Shown here in pieces: positions 26,217 through 36,195 of a stretch of 49,333 bases of DNA. The stretch comes from Candidatus Wolfebacteria bacterium RIFCSPLOWO2_01_FULL_45_19. Its GTDB lineage: Bacteria > Patescibacteriota > Minisyncoccia > UBA6257 > GWB1-45-9. Each line of letters begins with the position of its first letter. Within the stretch, counting starts at the first letter, position 1. Position numbers and translations under genes: made by a program. The notes beneath the pieces were generated by a model, which was not told the DNA's origin, searched no databases, and saw nothing but the letters and a program-made list of their open reading frames with translations. The stretch lies in the NCBI GenBank assembly GCA_001793855.1, contig MGIR01000002.1:1-49333 (forward strand), in the 5' to 3' direction.

Positions 26217-26548
26217 TGTTAGCCAAGAAATACCGCCTTCCAGTTCATAAAATTTTTAAAATTCGAGGACGAACTTCTGGCAACAACTATTTTTCGGTTA
26301 AAATAACCGGCAACACTCTGGGTTTCAATCGTTTTGGGGCAGTGATTGGCGCGAAAGTGAGCAAAAAAGCCGTTGTCAGAAATAAATTACGTAGATTGAT
26401 ATTCAATACAGTTCGGCAAAATTATAAAAATATGGAATCACCCTCAGGACTGGACGTATTGATTATAATGAAACCGGCAGCGGTTAATTTGTCGGAGCAA
26501 GAAATAAAAAATCTAATTATCGGAGCATTACAAAGATATGTTCAATGA
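26216..26548 (+). CDS. rnpA: Ribonuclease P protein component
   Basis: Follows rpmH (TAATG overlap); KVSKKAVVRNKLRRLI motif. Confidence 0.93.
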   Translation: MLAKKYRLPVHKIFKIRGRTSGNNYFSVKITGNTLGFNRFGAVIGAKVSKKAVVRNKLRRLIFNTVRQNYKNMESPSGLDVLIIMKPAAVNLSEQEIKNLIIGALQRYVQ

Positions 26549-27239
26549 AATCTTATATCGCCCCATATTCAACGCACTGGTTTTGTTGTATGAATACGCG
26601 TCTTGGCAAGATCTTGGAATCGCTATAATTCTTCTTACGATAATTATAAGAATTATTTTATTCCCGTTATTTCACGTGGCTATGCGCCAGCAATATGCGA
26701 TGCAGCGCTTACAGCCGCATGTTAAGAAAATACAAAACGACCACAAGGACAGCCGCGAAAAACAAGCGCAAGCGTTAATGGCGCTTTATAAACAGCACGG
26801 CGTCAATCCATTTTCCGGTATATTGCTTATGCTCGCTCAGCTTCCTATTTTTCTCGCTTTATTTTGGGTTTTTCGCGACGGTATTACTATCGAAAGCCTG
26901 GGACAGCTTTACTCTTTTGTTTCTCCGCCGGAGGAGATAACCCACTCTTTTTTCGGTTTGATTGATTTGCAGGGACGCAGTATCATCCTCGTAGGAGTCG
27001 CGGCAATAGCGCAATATTTTCAAGGGAGATTGACATTAACGCCGCAATCTGAGAGAATTGCGAAGCAAATGGTTATGCTGGGTCCTGCTCTGACAGTGGC
27101 GATAATGTCTTTTTTGCCGGCGGCGATAGCGCTGTATTGGCTGGCAAGCTCCACGTTTTCAATATTCCAGCAAGTTATAATTATGAAATCTATCAAAAAT
27201 GACGAACAACAGCCACCAGCCAATTCAAAAACTGCTTGA
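26538..27239 (+). CDS. yidC: Membrane protein insertase YidC
   Basis: Multi-TM, AMRQQYAMQRLQPHVKKIQNDHK, KQHGVNPFSG; rpmH-rnpA-yidC order. Confidence 0.93.
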   Translation: MFNEILYRPIFNALVLLYEYASWQDLGIAIILLTIIIRIILFPLFHVAMRQQYAMQRLQPHVKKIQNDHKDSREKQAQALMALYKQHGVNPFSGILLMLAQLPIFLALFWVFRDGITIESLGQLYSFVSPPEEITHSFFGLIDLQGRSIILVGVAAIAQYFQGRLTLTPQSERIAKQMVMLGPALTVAIMSFLPAAIALYWLASSTFSIFQQVIIMKSIKNDEQQPPANSKTA

Positions 27240-27621
27240 GCTTATTGGGTTTGAGAATTTTAACATTGAAGCAAATGACGAGGGAAAAATTTCGATAAGC
27301 ATTTATGACGACGCCATAAAAAACGCGGCGAGATTTTTGCCCGATTTGGAAACGGCGGCTCGTTTAGTGGCCAAAAAAAATAATCTGTTCATTGCCGGAG
27401 TTGACATTAATAATTACAGAAAAGAGCGCGAGCGGCTTATTGTTGAGCTGGCGAAAGCCTCGGCGCGAAAAGCAATTGTGGAAAAACAGCCGGTAGAACT
27501 GCCTCCGATGAACGCTTACGAAAGGCGGTTAGTGCACGTTGAGCTTGCCAGTCGTCCGGATGTCAAAACGGAAAGCGTTGGCGAAGGCGCAACCCGCCGC
27601 GTTTCCATCCAGCTACTCTAA
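27199..27621 (+). CDS. Jag/KhpB-like RNA-binding protein with R3H domain
   Basis: PPMNAYERRLVHVELASRPDVKTESVGEGATRRVSIQ is an R3H signature; downstream of yidC. Confidence 0.85.
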   Translation: MTNNSHQPIQKLLELIGFENFNIEANDEGKISISIYDDAIKNAARFLPDLETAARLVAKKNNLFIAGVDINNYRKERERLIVELAKASARKAIVEKQPVELPPMNAYERRLVHVELASRPDVKTESVGEGATRRVSIQLL

Positions 27622-28695
27622 GTCGGCGGATTCTAAATCAATTGAATAAACGTAGTTGTCGTAGCGGTTTATAAAGAAAAGTTTGTCGCCGATTATTTTT
27701 AAGTTAATCGCATCAATTGCGGAATCTTGCGACAGACGAAAAATTGTCCTGATAGATTTTTTGTCCAAAGCGTATTCATAAATTACATCATCCGAATAGA
27801 ATTTCTTTTTAAGATAATCGTCGGGTAAAAGGATTTTATCGGTAATATTCACTGGAGCGGCGCAATATAAATTTGTGTCGCCGATCGTGCATTTTTCCGG
27901 AAGCGTTATAAACGGGAGACGTATTGTCGGCAGGTCTTTGTCGGTGGTTTTTAATTCAATCAACGGGAATCCGTCCACTACCGAAAACATAATTCCCTTG
28001 TTTTGATGCTGTTTGAGTATCAGTCCCTTAGCCTCGGCCGCAAGTTGAATTGTTTTATTCTTGACGTCAATAACCCAAATTGAGCCGGTCAAAAGAGCCG
28101 ATGGTTTTTCGGTAATTAAAATTTTGTTTTCGTAAATCCATTCCAGTCCGACGTCAACAAGGCTTATGTCCATTATCTTGTTTCCTTTGTTGCCGTTCGC
28201 GCCGCTCGTAAAAATTGATGTAACGCCGTTAATGCTTTCAATTGAGGCAAGGCGCAAGCCGTCGGGAGACCACGCGATCGCGCGCGTTTCCGGACCAAGC
28301 GGTCGCCACTCGGTTGTGCTGGCGTTAAATACGCTGAATTGCGGATTGTGCGGATTGCCGAAAGCGACAACCGCTTCTATTCCGCTTTGCGACGGCAGAA
28401 CCGAAAGAATAGGTGCCGCGTTTACGCGCCCGACAACTTCTTCTTCGGACTCGCCAACTTTTATAATGTTCCCTTCAAAATCAATATAGTATCCAAGCCA
28501 ATAATTTATTGCAGGATTTTGAAAAACTTGGCGGAGAACTGTTGGCGATTCATCTGTCACGCCCACCGGCGATTCTTCTGAAACAAAAAGTAATTCTCTT
28601 ACAAATCCCCAGCCGTAATAAGCGAGTCCGGCAATAACTGCTATGCCGATTATTATTAGTATAATTGTTATCGTTATTTTCATAGTTTTCGGCAT
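27613..28695 (-). CDS. Single-pass membrane protein with beta-propeller-like repeats; end of T4SS-like locus
   Basis: N-terminal TM then repeated blade-like segments (AIAWSPDGLRLASIESINGVTSIF). Confidence 0.6.
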   Translation of the reverse strand: MPKTMKITITIILIIIGIAVIAGLAYYGWGFVRELLFVSEESPVGVTDESPTVLRQVFQNPAINYWLGYYIDFEGNIIKVGESEEEVVGRVNAAPILSVLPSQSGIEAVVAFGNPHNPQFSVFNASTTEWRPLGPETRAIAWSPDGLRLASIESINGVTSIFTSGANGNKGNKIMDISLVDVGLEWIYENKILITEKPSALLTGSIWVIDVKNKTIQLAAEAKGLILKQHQNKGIMFSVVDGFPLIELKTTDKDLPTIRLPFITLPEKCTIGDTNLYCAAPVNITDKILLPDDYLKKKFYSDDVIYEYALDKKSIRTIFRLSQDSAIDAINLKIIGDKLFFINRYDNYVYSIDLESADLE

Positions 28696-28697
28696 CC

Positions 28698-29303
28698 TTA
28701 GCAGTTAATATCATTTACGGTGCAGTCATATATGGATGGTAAGATTTCAGGGGCAGTTAATGTAGAAGTCGCAAATCTTATCTGCCCGGGACTGCCCTGC
28801 ATGTTACAGTTGATATCATTTATGGTGCAGTCATATATAAGATTTGAATCTACAGCTTCCGTTCTCCCAAAATCAGACGGCGTTTGCTGTTGCTGGTCTT
28901 GAAAGTTTAGCGGTTTAAAAATCCCCTTTAATCTTTGTTCGTTCGCTGCTATTTGGACAAGTTCCGGATTTATTGTGTTCAAAACAAGATAAGCCGCGAA
29001 AAGAAGAATTAGTCCGAACATGGCCTGCGTGATTCTGTCTATCGCGTCTTGGCGCTTAGATGGCATCCCCGCGGAAAGTATGTATTCAATAGCTCCGAAA
29101 ACGATGACTCCGAACGCGGTTATGCCGGCAATGGTAAGCGCGAAAAGATATATTCCGCCGATATATTGAGCGAGGCCCGGACTGGTTCCGCGCTGAAGCT
29201 CGGTTCCGGGAAGTTCAATTTGAAGCGTGTATCTCGCTAAAACCGGCGCGGTTAAAACTATAAACAGGAAAAACGCTACCGCAGTTATTTTTAGTATTTT
29301 CAT
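28698..29303 (-). CDS. VirB2/TrbC-like pilin-type membrane protein with duplicated C-terminal Cys motif
   Basis: YLFALTIAGITAFGVIVFGAIEYILSAG...AMFGLILLFAAYLVLNTINPEL; C-terminus IYDCTINDINC...IYDCTVNDINC. Confidence 0.65.
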   Translation of the reverse strand: MKILKITAVAFFLFIVLTAPVLARYTLQIELPGTELQRGTSPGLAQYIGGIYLFALTIAGITAFGVIVFGAIEYILSAGMPSKRQDAIDRITQAMFGLILLFAAYLVLNTINPELVQIAANEQRLKGIFKPLNFQDQQQQTPSDFGRTEAVDSNLIYDCTINDINCNMQGSPGQIRFATSTLTAPEILPSIYDCTVNDINC

Positions 29304-29986
29304 CTTGTTGTTAAATTGATTGTTTCAAGCGCCATTTCAAGTTGGTTTACTCGATTTTGCGCAGTCGCTTGTATTGCAATATTGCCACCTGACGAAAATT
29401 CTGACGGCACGTCAAGTTCAATAATGTCCGGGTTTTCCGCGGTGTCGGCGGGCGCGGCCCCGTTTACCGTCCAATTAAAAACAAGGTCGCCGATTCGTTC
29501 TATGTTGAAAAAATACGGAAGCGCCTGAAAGTAATTGAATCCTCTGTCTATAAGATTTAAAGAATATGGATGGTTTATAACGATTTCCGGTTTGGTTGTC
29601 GGTATTGTGAACCTGTGCTCATAAACAATTTCATCGCGGGCATTAAGGATGACCATTCTTATTGTCTGACCGGGCTGGCCGTCAAAAGTGGCAAATCTGA
29701 AGCCACGCAATCCTATTCCTTCGGCGCGTTTCTGATTGTTTACGAAAAACTTTATGTTGTTTTTTGAAACGTCAATTATTTTGCCGTCATTTAAAATTTC
29801 AAAAGCCACGCCAACGGTTGTTCCGCGTGGCAAGGGCAATGATTTGCCGCTGAACCCAGGCGGAATGAAATTATACGCCTTCCAGCTCGTTAGAAACACC
29901 GGCTGCGTTTGAGCAAGTGAAGTTTGCGTGAGGAAGAATACAAGCGATGCCAAAAATGAAATTGTTACAATTTGCGCTATTCGCAT
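29300..29986 (-). CDS. Secreted beta-sandwich-like protein in T4SS-like locus
   Basis: Signal peptide, beta-rich; ATGA overlap with downstream pilin-like gene. Confidence 0.6.
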   Translation of the reverse strand: MRIAQIVTISFLASLVFFLTQTSLAQTQPVFLTSWKAYNFIPPGFSGKSLPLPRGTTVGVAFEILNDGKIIDVSKNNIKFFVNNQKRAEGIGLRGFRFATFDGQPGQTIRMVILNARDEIVYEHRFTIPTTKPEIVINHPYSLNLIDRGFNYFQALPYFFNIERIGDLVFNWTVNGAAPADTAENPDIIELDVPSEFSSGGNIAIQATAQNRVNQLEMALETINLTTR

Positions 29987-29990
29987 AGTT

Positions 29991-30356
29991 TTACGTTTTT
30001 TTGCCGAGAGTCGCCCTCGTTATAATCGCGGCAATTTTTGGATGATTCGCGATATATATTGTGATAAGGAGCGTAATTGTTTTGACGAAAGGCAAGTCCA
30101 ATGCCATTAAATTTGCGAGCGTGTCCAGCAATCCTCCGGCGAGAAACCACGCCCCTCTTGTACCCTTCATTATAAGCCACAGCTGTATTCCGAGCCAAGC
30201 CAACAGAGATATGAAAAATCCCGCGACGGCAAGCGCTTGTCCGACAATCGGTATGGGGAGTGTAAGCAGTATTAAAAATTCGGCAAGATCGGCAAAGAAC
30301 ACAATAAAAAACATCAGTAATCCTTCCGGCAAAGAAATTTTTTTATCCTCATTCAT
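29991..30356 (-). CDS. Small multi-TM protein in T4SS-like locus
   Basis: 121 aa, about 3 TM helices; 4-nt overlap with VirB4 stop. Confidence 0.65.
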   Translation of the reverse strand: MNEDKKISLPEGLLMFFIVFFADLAEFLILLTLPIPIVGQALAVAGFFISLLAWLGIQLWLIMKGTRGAWFLAGGLLDTLANLMALDLPFVKTITLLITIYIANHPKIAAIITRATLGKKT

Positions 30357-32761
30357 TGTTTTTCTCCGCCTTCGGCGGAAAGCTTTTCCATCTCAAGCAG
30401 CTGTTCCGGTTTTGTGGTTACTATCTGGTCTTCGAAAGGTGACGGAACTATATACGTATAAGCATGGCGTAGACCCGCGAAAAACAGCCCCTCGCCTATG
30501 CTGGCTTCAAGAAGCAGATTTTTTTCCGCCTCGGTCAGGTCGAAAGTTTTCGTCACCGCGTCAATTGTCGCCGGTGACTGTTTGAGCAAAAGCTGAAGCG
30601 AGGAGTTGGTTATAATCGGCCGGCCATAAGGAGAGGATACAAAGTCCTCAACGTCCTGCGTTATTGTGGTTATGCCGAGATAATATTTTCTCGCGCGTTT
30701 TGCAAGTCCGAAAAGAAACGCCGCGCCGTCCGGATACTTCATCATCCACCATGCCTCGTCTATGAACACAAGCCGTTTTTTGAATTCGGCGCGGATAAGG
30801 TTCCAAATATAATTCAATATTATGTACATTGCTATCGGCCTCAACTCTTCTTCCAGGTCGCGGATTGAAAACACTATTAGCCGGTTTTTGATGGCAATAT
30901 TTGTCGGTTTGTTGGTGAACCCGGAGTAACTGCCTTTCGTGAAGCGGTACAGTCGCTCGGCGATTCCCCGTCCGCCATCCATATTTTCAAGAACGGTCCG
31001 AAGGTCTTCCATCAATGGCGGAGTCGCTTCGGAAAAATCTTTGTCCGGAACTATATTCCGCGAAGCGTACGTTTCCTGTATGGCCCGGTCGAGAATACCC
31101 TCCTCTTCTGGCGTTATGCCGCCTATCATTATTTTGATTAAGCCGGAGAGGTTGAGAAAATGTGATTTTAGGACGTCTCCCGGACTTTCGTCTTTTGGAA
31201 TAATGGGAACCTCAAGAGGATTGATGTGATTTTCAGAGTCAAGGGATATTTTGAAAAAACTTCCGCCGACTGAATCCGCGAGATTTTTGTATTCATTTTC
31301 CGGGTCTATCACCATTACGTCCGTGCCCAGCATCATTGAACGTAAAATCTCAAGCTTTGCGGCGTACGATTTGCCGGAACCGGATTTCGCGAAAATCACC
31401 ATATTCGCGTTTTCAAGCGAGAATCGGTCAAAGATTATCAGTGCGTTGTTGTGGCGGTTTATACCGTAAAGTATTCCGTCATCGGACGTAAGATCTGACG
31501 ATATGAACGGAAAAAGAGACGATGCAGGGCCGGAATTCATCGGCGTTGTTATGTCTATGTAATCAACTCCGAGCGGAAGAGTGGAATTAAATCCCTCCAA
31601 TTGCTGGAAAGTCGTCGGTTTTGTGTAAACGAGACGCCCCTCTAACACGGAAGCTATTTCCGTTTCAATTTTTTTTAATTCCTCCGGGCTTTCTCCGAAT
31701 ATCGTTATGCATACCCCGACTTGAAAAAGCCGCTCGACAGATTGCTGAAGCGCGTCTCTCAGGGACTCTACGTCTTGTAACGCGGTTTCGAGCATCGGAT
31801 CGCGCACTTTCCCCTTTTCTTGCTGCGACATTATTTGAGCTTCAATCTGCGTGGCTTTTTTCCTAAGATTTCTCAAAGCTATCGCCGTTTCAACTGGATA
31901 CGTGAATATGGATATATCCATAGCATTCGGCATATTTATAATCTGCGAGAACCAGCCGGAAGCGAGAAATCGAGGATAGTTCAAGACGAAAAGCGTTTTC
32001 GCCACCCTACTGCCGATTTTTATGTAGTCCGAACCGACTTCGAGCGCGGCCGGCGCGAGAATATTTGTCATATCACTTCCCGTTTCGACGGCCTCGGGAG
32101 TTTTGGCTATCGCGAGTTCTTGCCCTTCTTTAATTTCCGGATTGTAAAGATTGTAAAAAAGCTCTATCAGTTCTCCATTGTTGAGCGGAATCGCCCGCAA
32201 ACCGATGCCGGTCAGGCCCTGAATGGCGCGGTCAACACGCTGGTTTAATTGAGACATTTGGCGTTCAATATCTTCAAACGCCGTTTTTTCGATCTTGGGC
32301 TTCTTGCCGCGTTGAAATATTTTTAATATTTGCGGCAATTGGGATTTCTCAAATCTTGGAATTTGTATCGGGTCATACGGCACCACCACGAAGAATTTTT
32401 TGTTCATAACAGAATTTTCTTCAACGAAAGAGCGTATGAATTCACGGTATTCGGATATTTGATTGCTCAAAAGTTCGTTTTGTTCTTCAGTTTCCCGGTT
32501 TTTCAGTTTTTCAAGGTAGGCCTCTATATTCAACTTGCGCGTGTGTATTACCGTTTGAAGAGAAAAATCAAGAGAATTTAGAAAATTTTGATACGCGCCG
32601 AGAATGAAGCCCCGCTCCTCTTCTGATTTCAAATCAAAATTTACTCCGGTAACGAGAAGCACGCGGCGCAACCCGCCATCCTTAAGAATGACGACGTCGT
32701 CCTTTATGTCTTTGATTTCCACCAACTCTTGTGTCGGCGGAGACTCTTTTCGTTTAACCAT
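30353..32761 (-). CDS. VirB4/TraC-type conjugation-like ATPase
   Basis: Walker A FAKSGSGKSYAAKLEI, VIDPENEYKNLADSVGG, LVFIDEAWWMMKYPDGA, TTITQDVEDF. Confidence 0.92.
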   Translation of the reverse strand: MVKRKESPPTQELVEIKDIKDDVVILKDGGLRRVLLVTGVNFDLKSEEERGFILGAYQNFLNSLDFSLQTVIHTRKLNIEAYLEKLKNRETEEQNELLSNQISEYREFIRSFVEENSVMNKKFFVVVPYDPIQIPRFEKSQLPQILKIFQRGKKPKIEKTAFEDIERQMSQLNQRVDRAIQGLTGIGLRAIPLNNGELIELFYNLYNPEIKEGQELAIAKTPEAVETGSDMTNILAPAALEVGSDYIKIGSRVAKTLFVLNYPRFLASGWFSQIINMPNAMDISIFTYPVETAIALRNLRKKATQIEAQIMSQQEKGKVRDPMLETALQDVESLRDALQQSVERLFQVGVCITIFGESPEELKKIETEIASVLEGRLVYTKPTTFQQLEGFNSTLPLGVDYIDITTPMNSGPASSLFPFISSDLTSDDGILYGINRHNNALIIFDRFSLENANMVIFAKSGSGKSYAAKLEILRSMMLGTDVMVIDPENEYKNLADSVGGSFFKISLDSENHINPLEVPIIPKDESPGDVLKSHFLNLSGLIKIMIGGITPEEEGILDRAIQETYASRNIVPDKDFSEATPPLMEDLRTVLENMDGGRGIAERLYRFTKGSYSGFTNKPTNIAIKNRLIVFSIRDLEEELRPIAMYIILNYIWNLIRAEFKKRLVFIDEAWWMMKYPDGAAFLFGLAKRARKYYLGITTITQDVEDFVSSPYGRPIITNSSLQLLLKQSPATIDAVTKTFDLTEAEKNLLLEASIGEGLFFAGLRHAYTYIVPSPFEDQIVTTKPEQLLEMEKLSAEGGEKQ

Positions 32762-32765
32762 AGTT

Positions 32766-32800
32766 TAATTATAAATCTTAAATCATAAATCTTAAACCTG
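32766..32800. repeat. 35-nt heptamer array between prgI-like gene and virB4-like gene
   Basis: TAATTAT AAATCTT AAATCAT AAATCTT AAACCTG. Confidence 0.7.
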
Positions 32801-32802
32801 CG

Positions 32803-33321
32803 TTAGCGGTAGTCGATTCTTTTCATGGCTATTTTTTCTCCGGTCGATTTTCTCATAACTACGTATTTTTCCGGCTTTCTTTTTTCGCGCTTTAGTTTTT
32901 TTCGACTGGTAAGCATTTGCCCCCACAAATTTTTAATTTTTCCGAATTCAAGCGATGGAATCATTTTTTTGGCACCCCCTCTTTTTTCGGCGAATTCCTC
33001 GATTTCTTCCCCCCCCTCTTCAACTTGATATTTATCTTCAATTCTTTTTCTTTGCCACAGATAAAGGCGCGGCCTCCAGTAATACTTGAAAGCGTTGAAG
33101 AGCATTTTTTCAACCGGCCGGCCTTCTATTTTTATGAACGCGAAAAGTGACGCTATGAATCCGAAAAGAGCGGCGAAAATTAGCCATAGCCACAGTTCAA
33201 TCAAAAAAAATAGCAAAAACGCGGTTCCGGCCGCGGCTGCAAAATAAAGAAATTGCCTAAGCGTCAGTGGCCCGACAATTTTGTCTTCAGTTTCTATAAA
33301 TTGTGGAACTTGAAATTGCAT
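32803..33321 (-). CDS. PrgI family membrane protein
   Basis: MQFQVPQFIETEDKIVGPLTLRQFLYFAAAAG..., PrgI-type N-terminus upstream of virB4. Confidence 0.85.
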   Translation of the reverse strand: MQFQVPQFIETEDKIVGPLTLRQFLYFAAAAGTAFLLFFLIELWLWLIFAALFGFIASLFAFIKIEGRPVEKMLFNAFKYYWRPRLYLWQRKRIEDKYQVEEGGEEIEEFAEKRGGAKKMIPSLEFGKIKNLWGQMLTSRKKLKREKRKPEKYVVMRKSTGEKIAMKRIDYR

Positions 33322-33325
33322 TGTT

Positions 33326-34273
33326 TTAGCGGAGATCCACGGTATTTCCTCTTACGTTTGGTCCTTGTTCTGCCGCAGGTTTGGGCTTTCGAACTTCTCT
33401 GAACGAACTTAAGTCAATCACTTCTTCGACCGATTGTTTGACGGGTTTCTCAATTTCCGGTTTCTTAGTTTCTATCTTTGTCGGTACCGCTTGAGGAAAC
33501 AGCGACGTTTTGGGCCCCACGTAGTGAACCATGCGTTCTTTCGGCGGAGCGGTTTTACCGATCGCAATTTCTTTTTTTCTATCATCTTCTTCTTTAAGTT
33601 CTACGCGGAATGGAACCGCCTCTTTTTTCTTCGGCGCGGAAATAGGAATGGAAATTCTTGGTTTTACGCTTTCCGCAATCGGCTTTAATTCCTCTTCCGT
33701 TCTCAGAATAAACGGGGTTGTGAGCGGGGGTTCGCTTGGCTTTTCTATTTCCAGTTTCTTGGTTTCGGGCAGCTTGCTTTCCGAAAGGTTTATTACAAAC
33801 GGAGCTGTAGCCGGCTCTTGTGGTTTAATTTCAAGCTTTTCGATTCTAGGTTCTTCTATTTCCTGTTCTTTCGTTCGCGCTTCAGATTTTGCCTGCCCGC
33901 CGACCGGCGTGGTTCCCGGCTTGTATCTCAATTCAACAATATTCGCTTCGGGTTTTATTAAATCAATATCAACACCCCAGTCATAGAGGTCCTTTTGAAT
34001 TGGTTTTAGAATTTTATCTTTTATTTCTCCCGCAATATCTTTTGAGGACTCGGCGCTTGTCCCTAAAAAATCAGCAAGTTCGTTTATGAAGTTTCGCGGA
34101 GAGAGATCTTTTGTTTCAAGCCGCATGATAAGAAAAGGAATTATACGCTCATCTTCGCCGCTTAACTCCAATTTTTCGTTAAGCTTTTCCACCGCATCAA
34201 GAGCGTTGTCGGAGCTAAACCAGCGTTTGATTTGTCGCGGGACTTCTTTTATCGCCTCCTCGAATTTAATCAT
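33326..34273 (-). CDS. Hypothetical protein with Pro/Glu/Lys-rich disordered C-terminus, T4SS-like locus
   Basis: 315 aa; folded N-terminal part, repetitive IEKPxxP/KKPEIEKP C-terminal part. Confidence 0.65.
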   Translation of the reverse strand: MIKFEEAIKEVPRQIKRWFSSDNALDAVEKLNEKLELSGEDERIIPFLIMRLETKDLSPRNFINELADFLGTSAESSKDIAGEIKDKILKPIQKDLYDWGVDIDLIKPEANIVELRYKPGTTPVGGQAKSEARTKEQEIEEPRIEKLEIKPQEPATAPFVINLSESKLPETKKLEIEKPSEPPLTTPFILRTEEELKPIAESVKPRISIPISAPKKKEAVPFRVELKEEDDRKKEIAIGKTAPPKERMVHYVGPKTSLFPQAVPTKIETKKPEIEKPVKQSVEEVIDLSSFREVRKPKPAAEQGPNVRGNTVDLR

Positions 34274-36195
34274 TTTTTGCGTTTTTTAGGTTTGGGCTTT
34301 TCTTCTTCTGGGAAATATGCATTGGCATTTATATCTTTTCTCGCGGTTTTAAGTAGCCGTTCAAGCGCCTGGGTCTGGACCGCGTCAAGTTTACCCCTGT
34401 TTTTATCGGTTTCATTTAGCGCGCTAACAACCGCTTGCTGTTGTTCGGCTCTGCCCTCTCTAAAAACGCGCGACAGATGTGCTCCGGAGAAATTCAATAT
34501 AACTTCTTGTCTCTTTAATACTTCCGGACCCATTGAGTCCACTGCGTTTGGCGCTGATTTACGCATCGCTTCGGCTATTGTTTTTCCGAATTCTTGCGCC
34601 ATATCAGGCCTATATTGAAGGAATTGCTTGTCCGCGCCGGTTGAGCGAATGGTGTTAATATATTGCGGTCTGAGTTTTTCTGGTATCTTTTCAAAGCTGC
34701 CAATCCTGGCCGCGTGTATGGCTTCGGCGGCCGCCTCTTCGCGGTTAATTGGAATAAAGTTGCGAGATGATAGCTTTGATTCAAAGAATGGCTTGCTTTG
34801 TTTGCCGAGGTCTTCGGATCTTTTTTGCACTCTCTCTTGTATTGCTTGAGACGCGATATCAAGCCGCTGTCCTATGCCGCGCAGTACCGGGAATTTTGCA
34901 AGCCCCCTGGCGAATTTTTGCGCGTAAGTCGCTTCTTCTCCTTTCTTTTTTACCGTAAGCGCTCTTGTTGTCGCCCAGCCCGCGGCGCCCCTAGCGCGGT
35001 TTATCGCCGCTGTTTGCAGTTTATTTGAAAACCACCCACCTGTTGTTACGGCTACTCCGGAAAAAGTTCCGGAAATTTTATGAGACAGAACAAGCCCGGC
35101 GTAAATAAAACCAAGAATTACGAGCATCTGCGCCGCGTTTACGAAAAAGTTATCAACAAGCACGCCCGTCGTCTCCATCACGTTGCCGAGCCTCGCATTC
35201 GCTTCTGCTGTTGTCTGGGCGAGATTTCCTATGTATTTGGCGCGACCTTCGCTCGTGGCTATGGATAGCGCTAAGTAAAGGAAGAAAAGAGCGGATGGCG
35301 CGAAAAATACCCACCTGAAAAATTCTTCCCACCACCTGCTCCAAAGATGCTGGAACATCGGAAGTATCCAGAAAAGAAAAGCGAGCGGAACCAATACCAA
35401 TAAAAAGCTCAAAATTATAAATCTCGCGAAGAACATAACAACCATTACCAAAAGAGCAATGGCCATCAAAAAGGTAAATAGCGTCGCGAAAAATATGCTG
35501 GACAAAAGTTTCGCCGCGCCGCTAAACGTCAAGACGGTTTCAAGCGTTCTGCCAATGATGGCAGCGGATGTTTCCGCTTGAAGAAGTTTCTGCGGTTGAA
35601 ACGCCGCGACCAGTTTGTTTTGCAGGCCAATTACGCCTTCTTCCGCTATGCGGCTCAAAAAGAAATCTGAAAGCACGCCGGCAAAGTCAATGAATATCCC
35701 GGCTATGGTCAAGCTGAAATTCACAAGCAGTGCCGCCACAATCAACTTCCACAAAAGTTGTTTCATCCCGTAGCTTTCGAAACGGATGATTGTCGCGAAA
35801 GCTATTATGATTATGCCGAGCACAAATCCTAAATTGGCAAGCTCTTTGGTGATTCCCCAACCGTCGTGAACAACGCTGTTCCCTCCATCAAGAATCGCGC
35901 TGTTCAATTGTAGAGCGTAACCGACAAGAAACGCCGCGAATTGAAGAAGGGCTGAGCCAATTAAGCCGACCGCGTAAACTATGGCCGAAAGCGCTATGGT
36001 GAGAGGAGAGAGAGAGATCCCGACCGTCCAATCAACGAGACTTTTGAGCCAGTTAGATTCTTTTGAATCTTGCGCGGTCGTTGTTGCGCTTGTTTGTGCG
36101 TTAACCAAATCCGGCGCGATTAAAACCAAACACGTGAAAATCACAATGGCGAAAACCGCTGTTATTTTTAGATATTTTTTAATTCGCCGCATCAT
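34270..36195 (-). CDS. VirB6/TrbL-like multi-TM protein
   Basis: 641 aa, signal/TM start, multiple TM helices, soluble C-terminus; ATGA overlap with next gene. Confidence 0.75.
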   Translation of the reverse strand: MMRRIKKYLKITAVFAIVIFTCLVLIAPDLVNAQTSATTTAQDSKESNWLKSLVDWTVGISLSPLTIALSAIVYAVGLIGSALLQFAAFLVGYALQLNSAILDGGNSVVHDGWGITKELANLGFVLGIIIIAFATIIRFESYGMKQLLWKLIVAALLVNFSLTIAGIFIDFAGVLSDFFLSRIAEEGVIGLQNKLVAAFQPQKLLQAETSAAIIGRTLETVLTFSGAAKLLSSIFFATLFTFLMAIALLVMVVMFFARFIILSFLLVLVPLAFLFWILPMFQHLWSRWWEEFFRWVFFAPSALFFLYLALSIATSEGRAKYIGNLAQTTAEANARLGNVMETTGVLVDNFFVNAAQMLVILGFIYAGLVLSHKISGTFSGVAVTTGGWFSNKLQTAAINRARGAAGWATTRALTVKKKGEEATYAQKFARGLAKFPVLRGIGQRLDIASQAIQERVQKRSEDLGKQSKPFFESKLSSRNFIPINREEAAAEAIHAARIGSFEKIPEKLRPQYINTIRSTGADKQFLQYRPDMAQEFGKTIAEAMRKSAPNAVDSMGPEVLKRQEVILNFSGAHLSRVFREGRAEQQQAVVSALNETDKNRGKLDAVQTQALERLLKTARKDINANAYFPEEEKPKPKKRKK

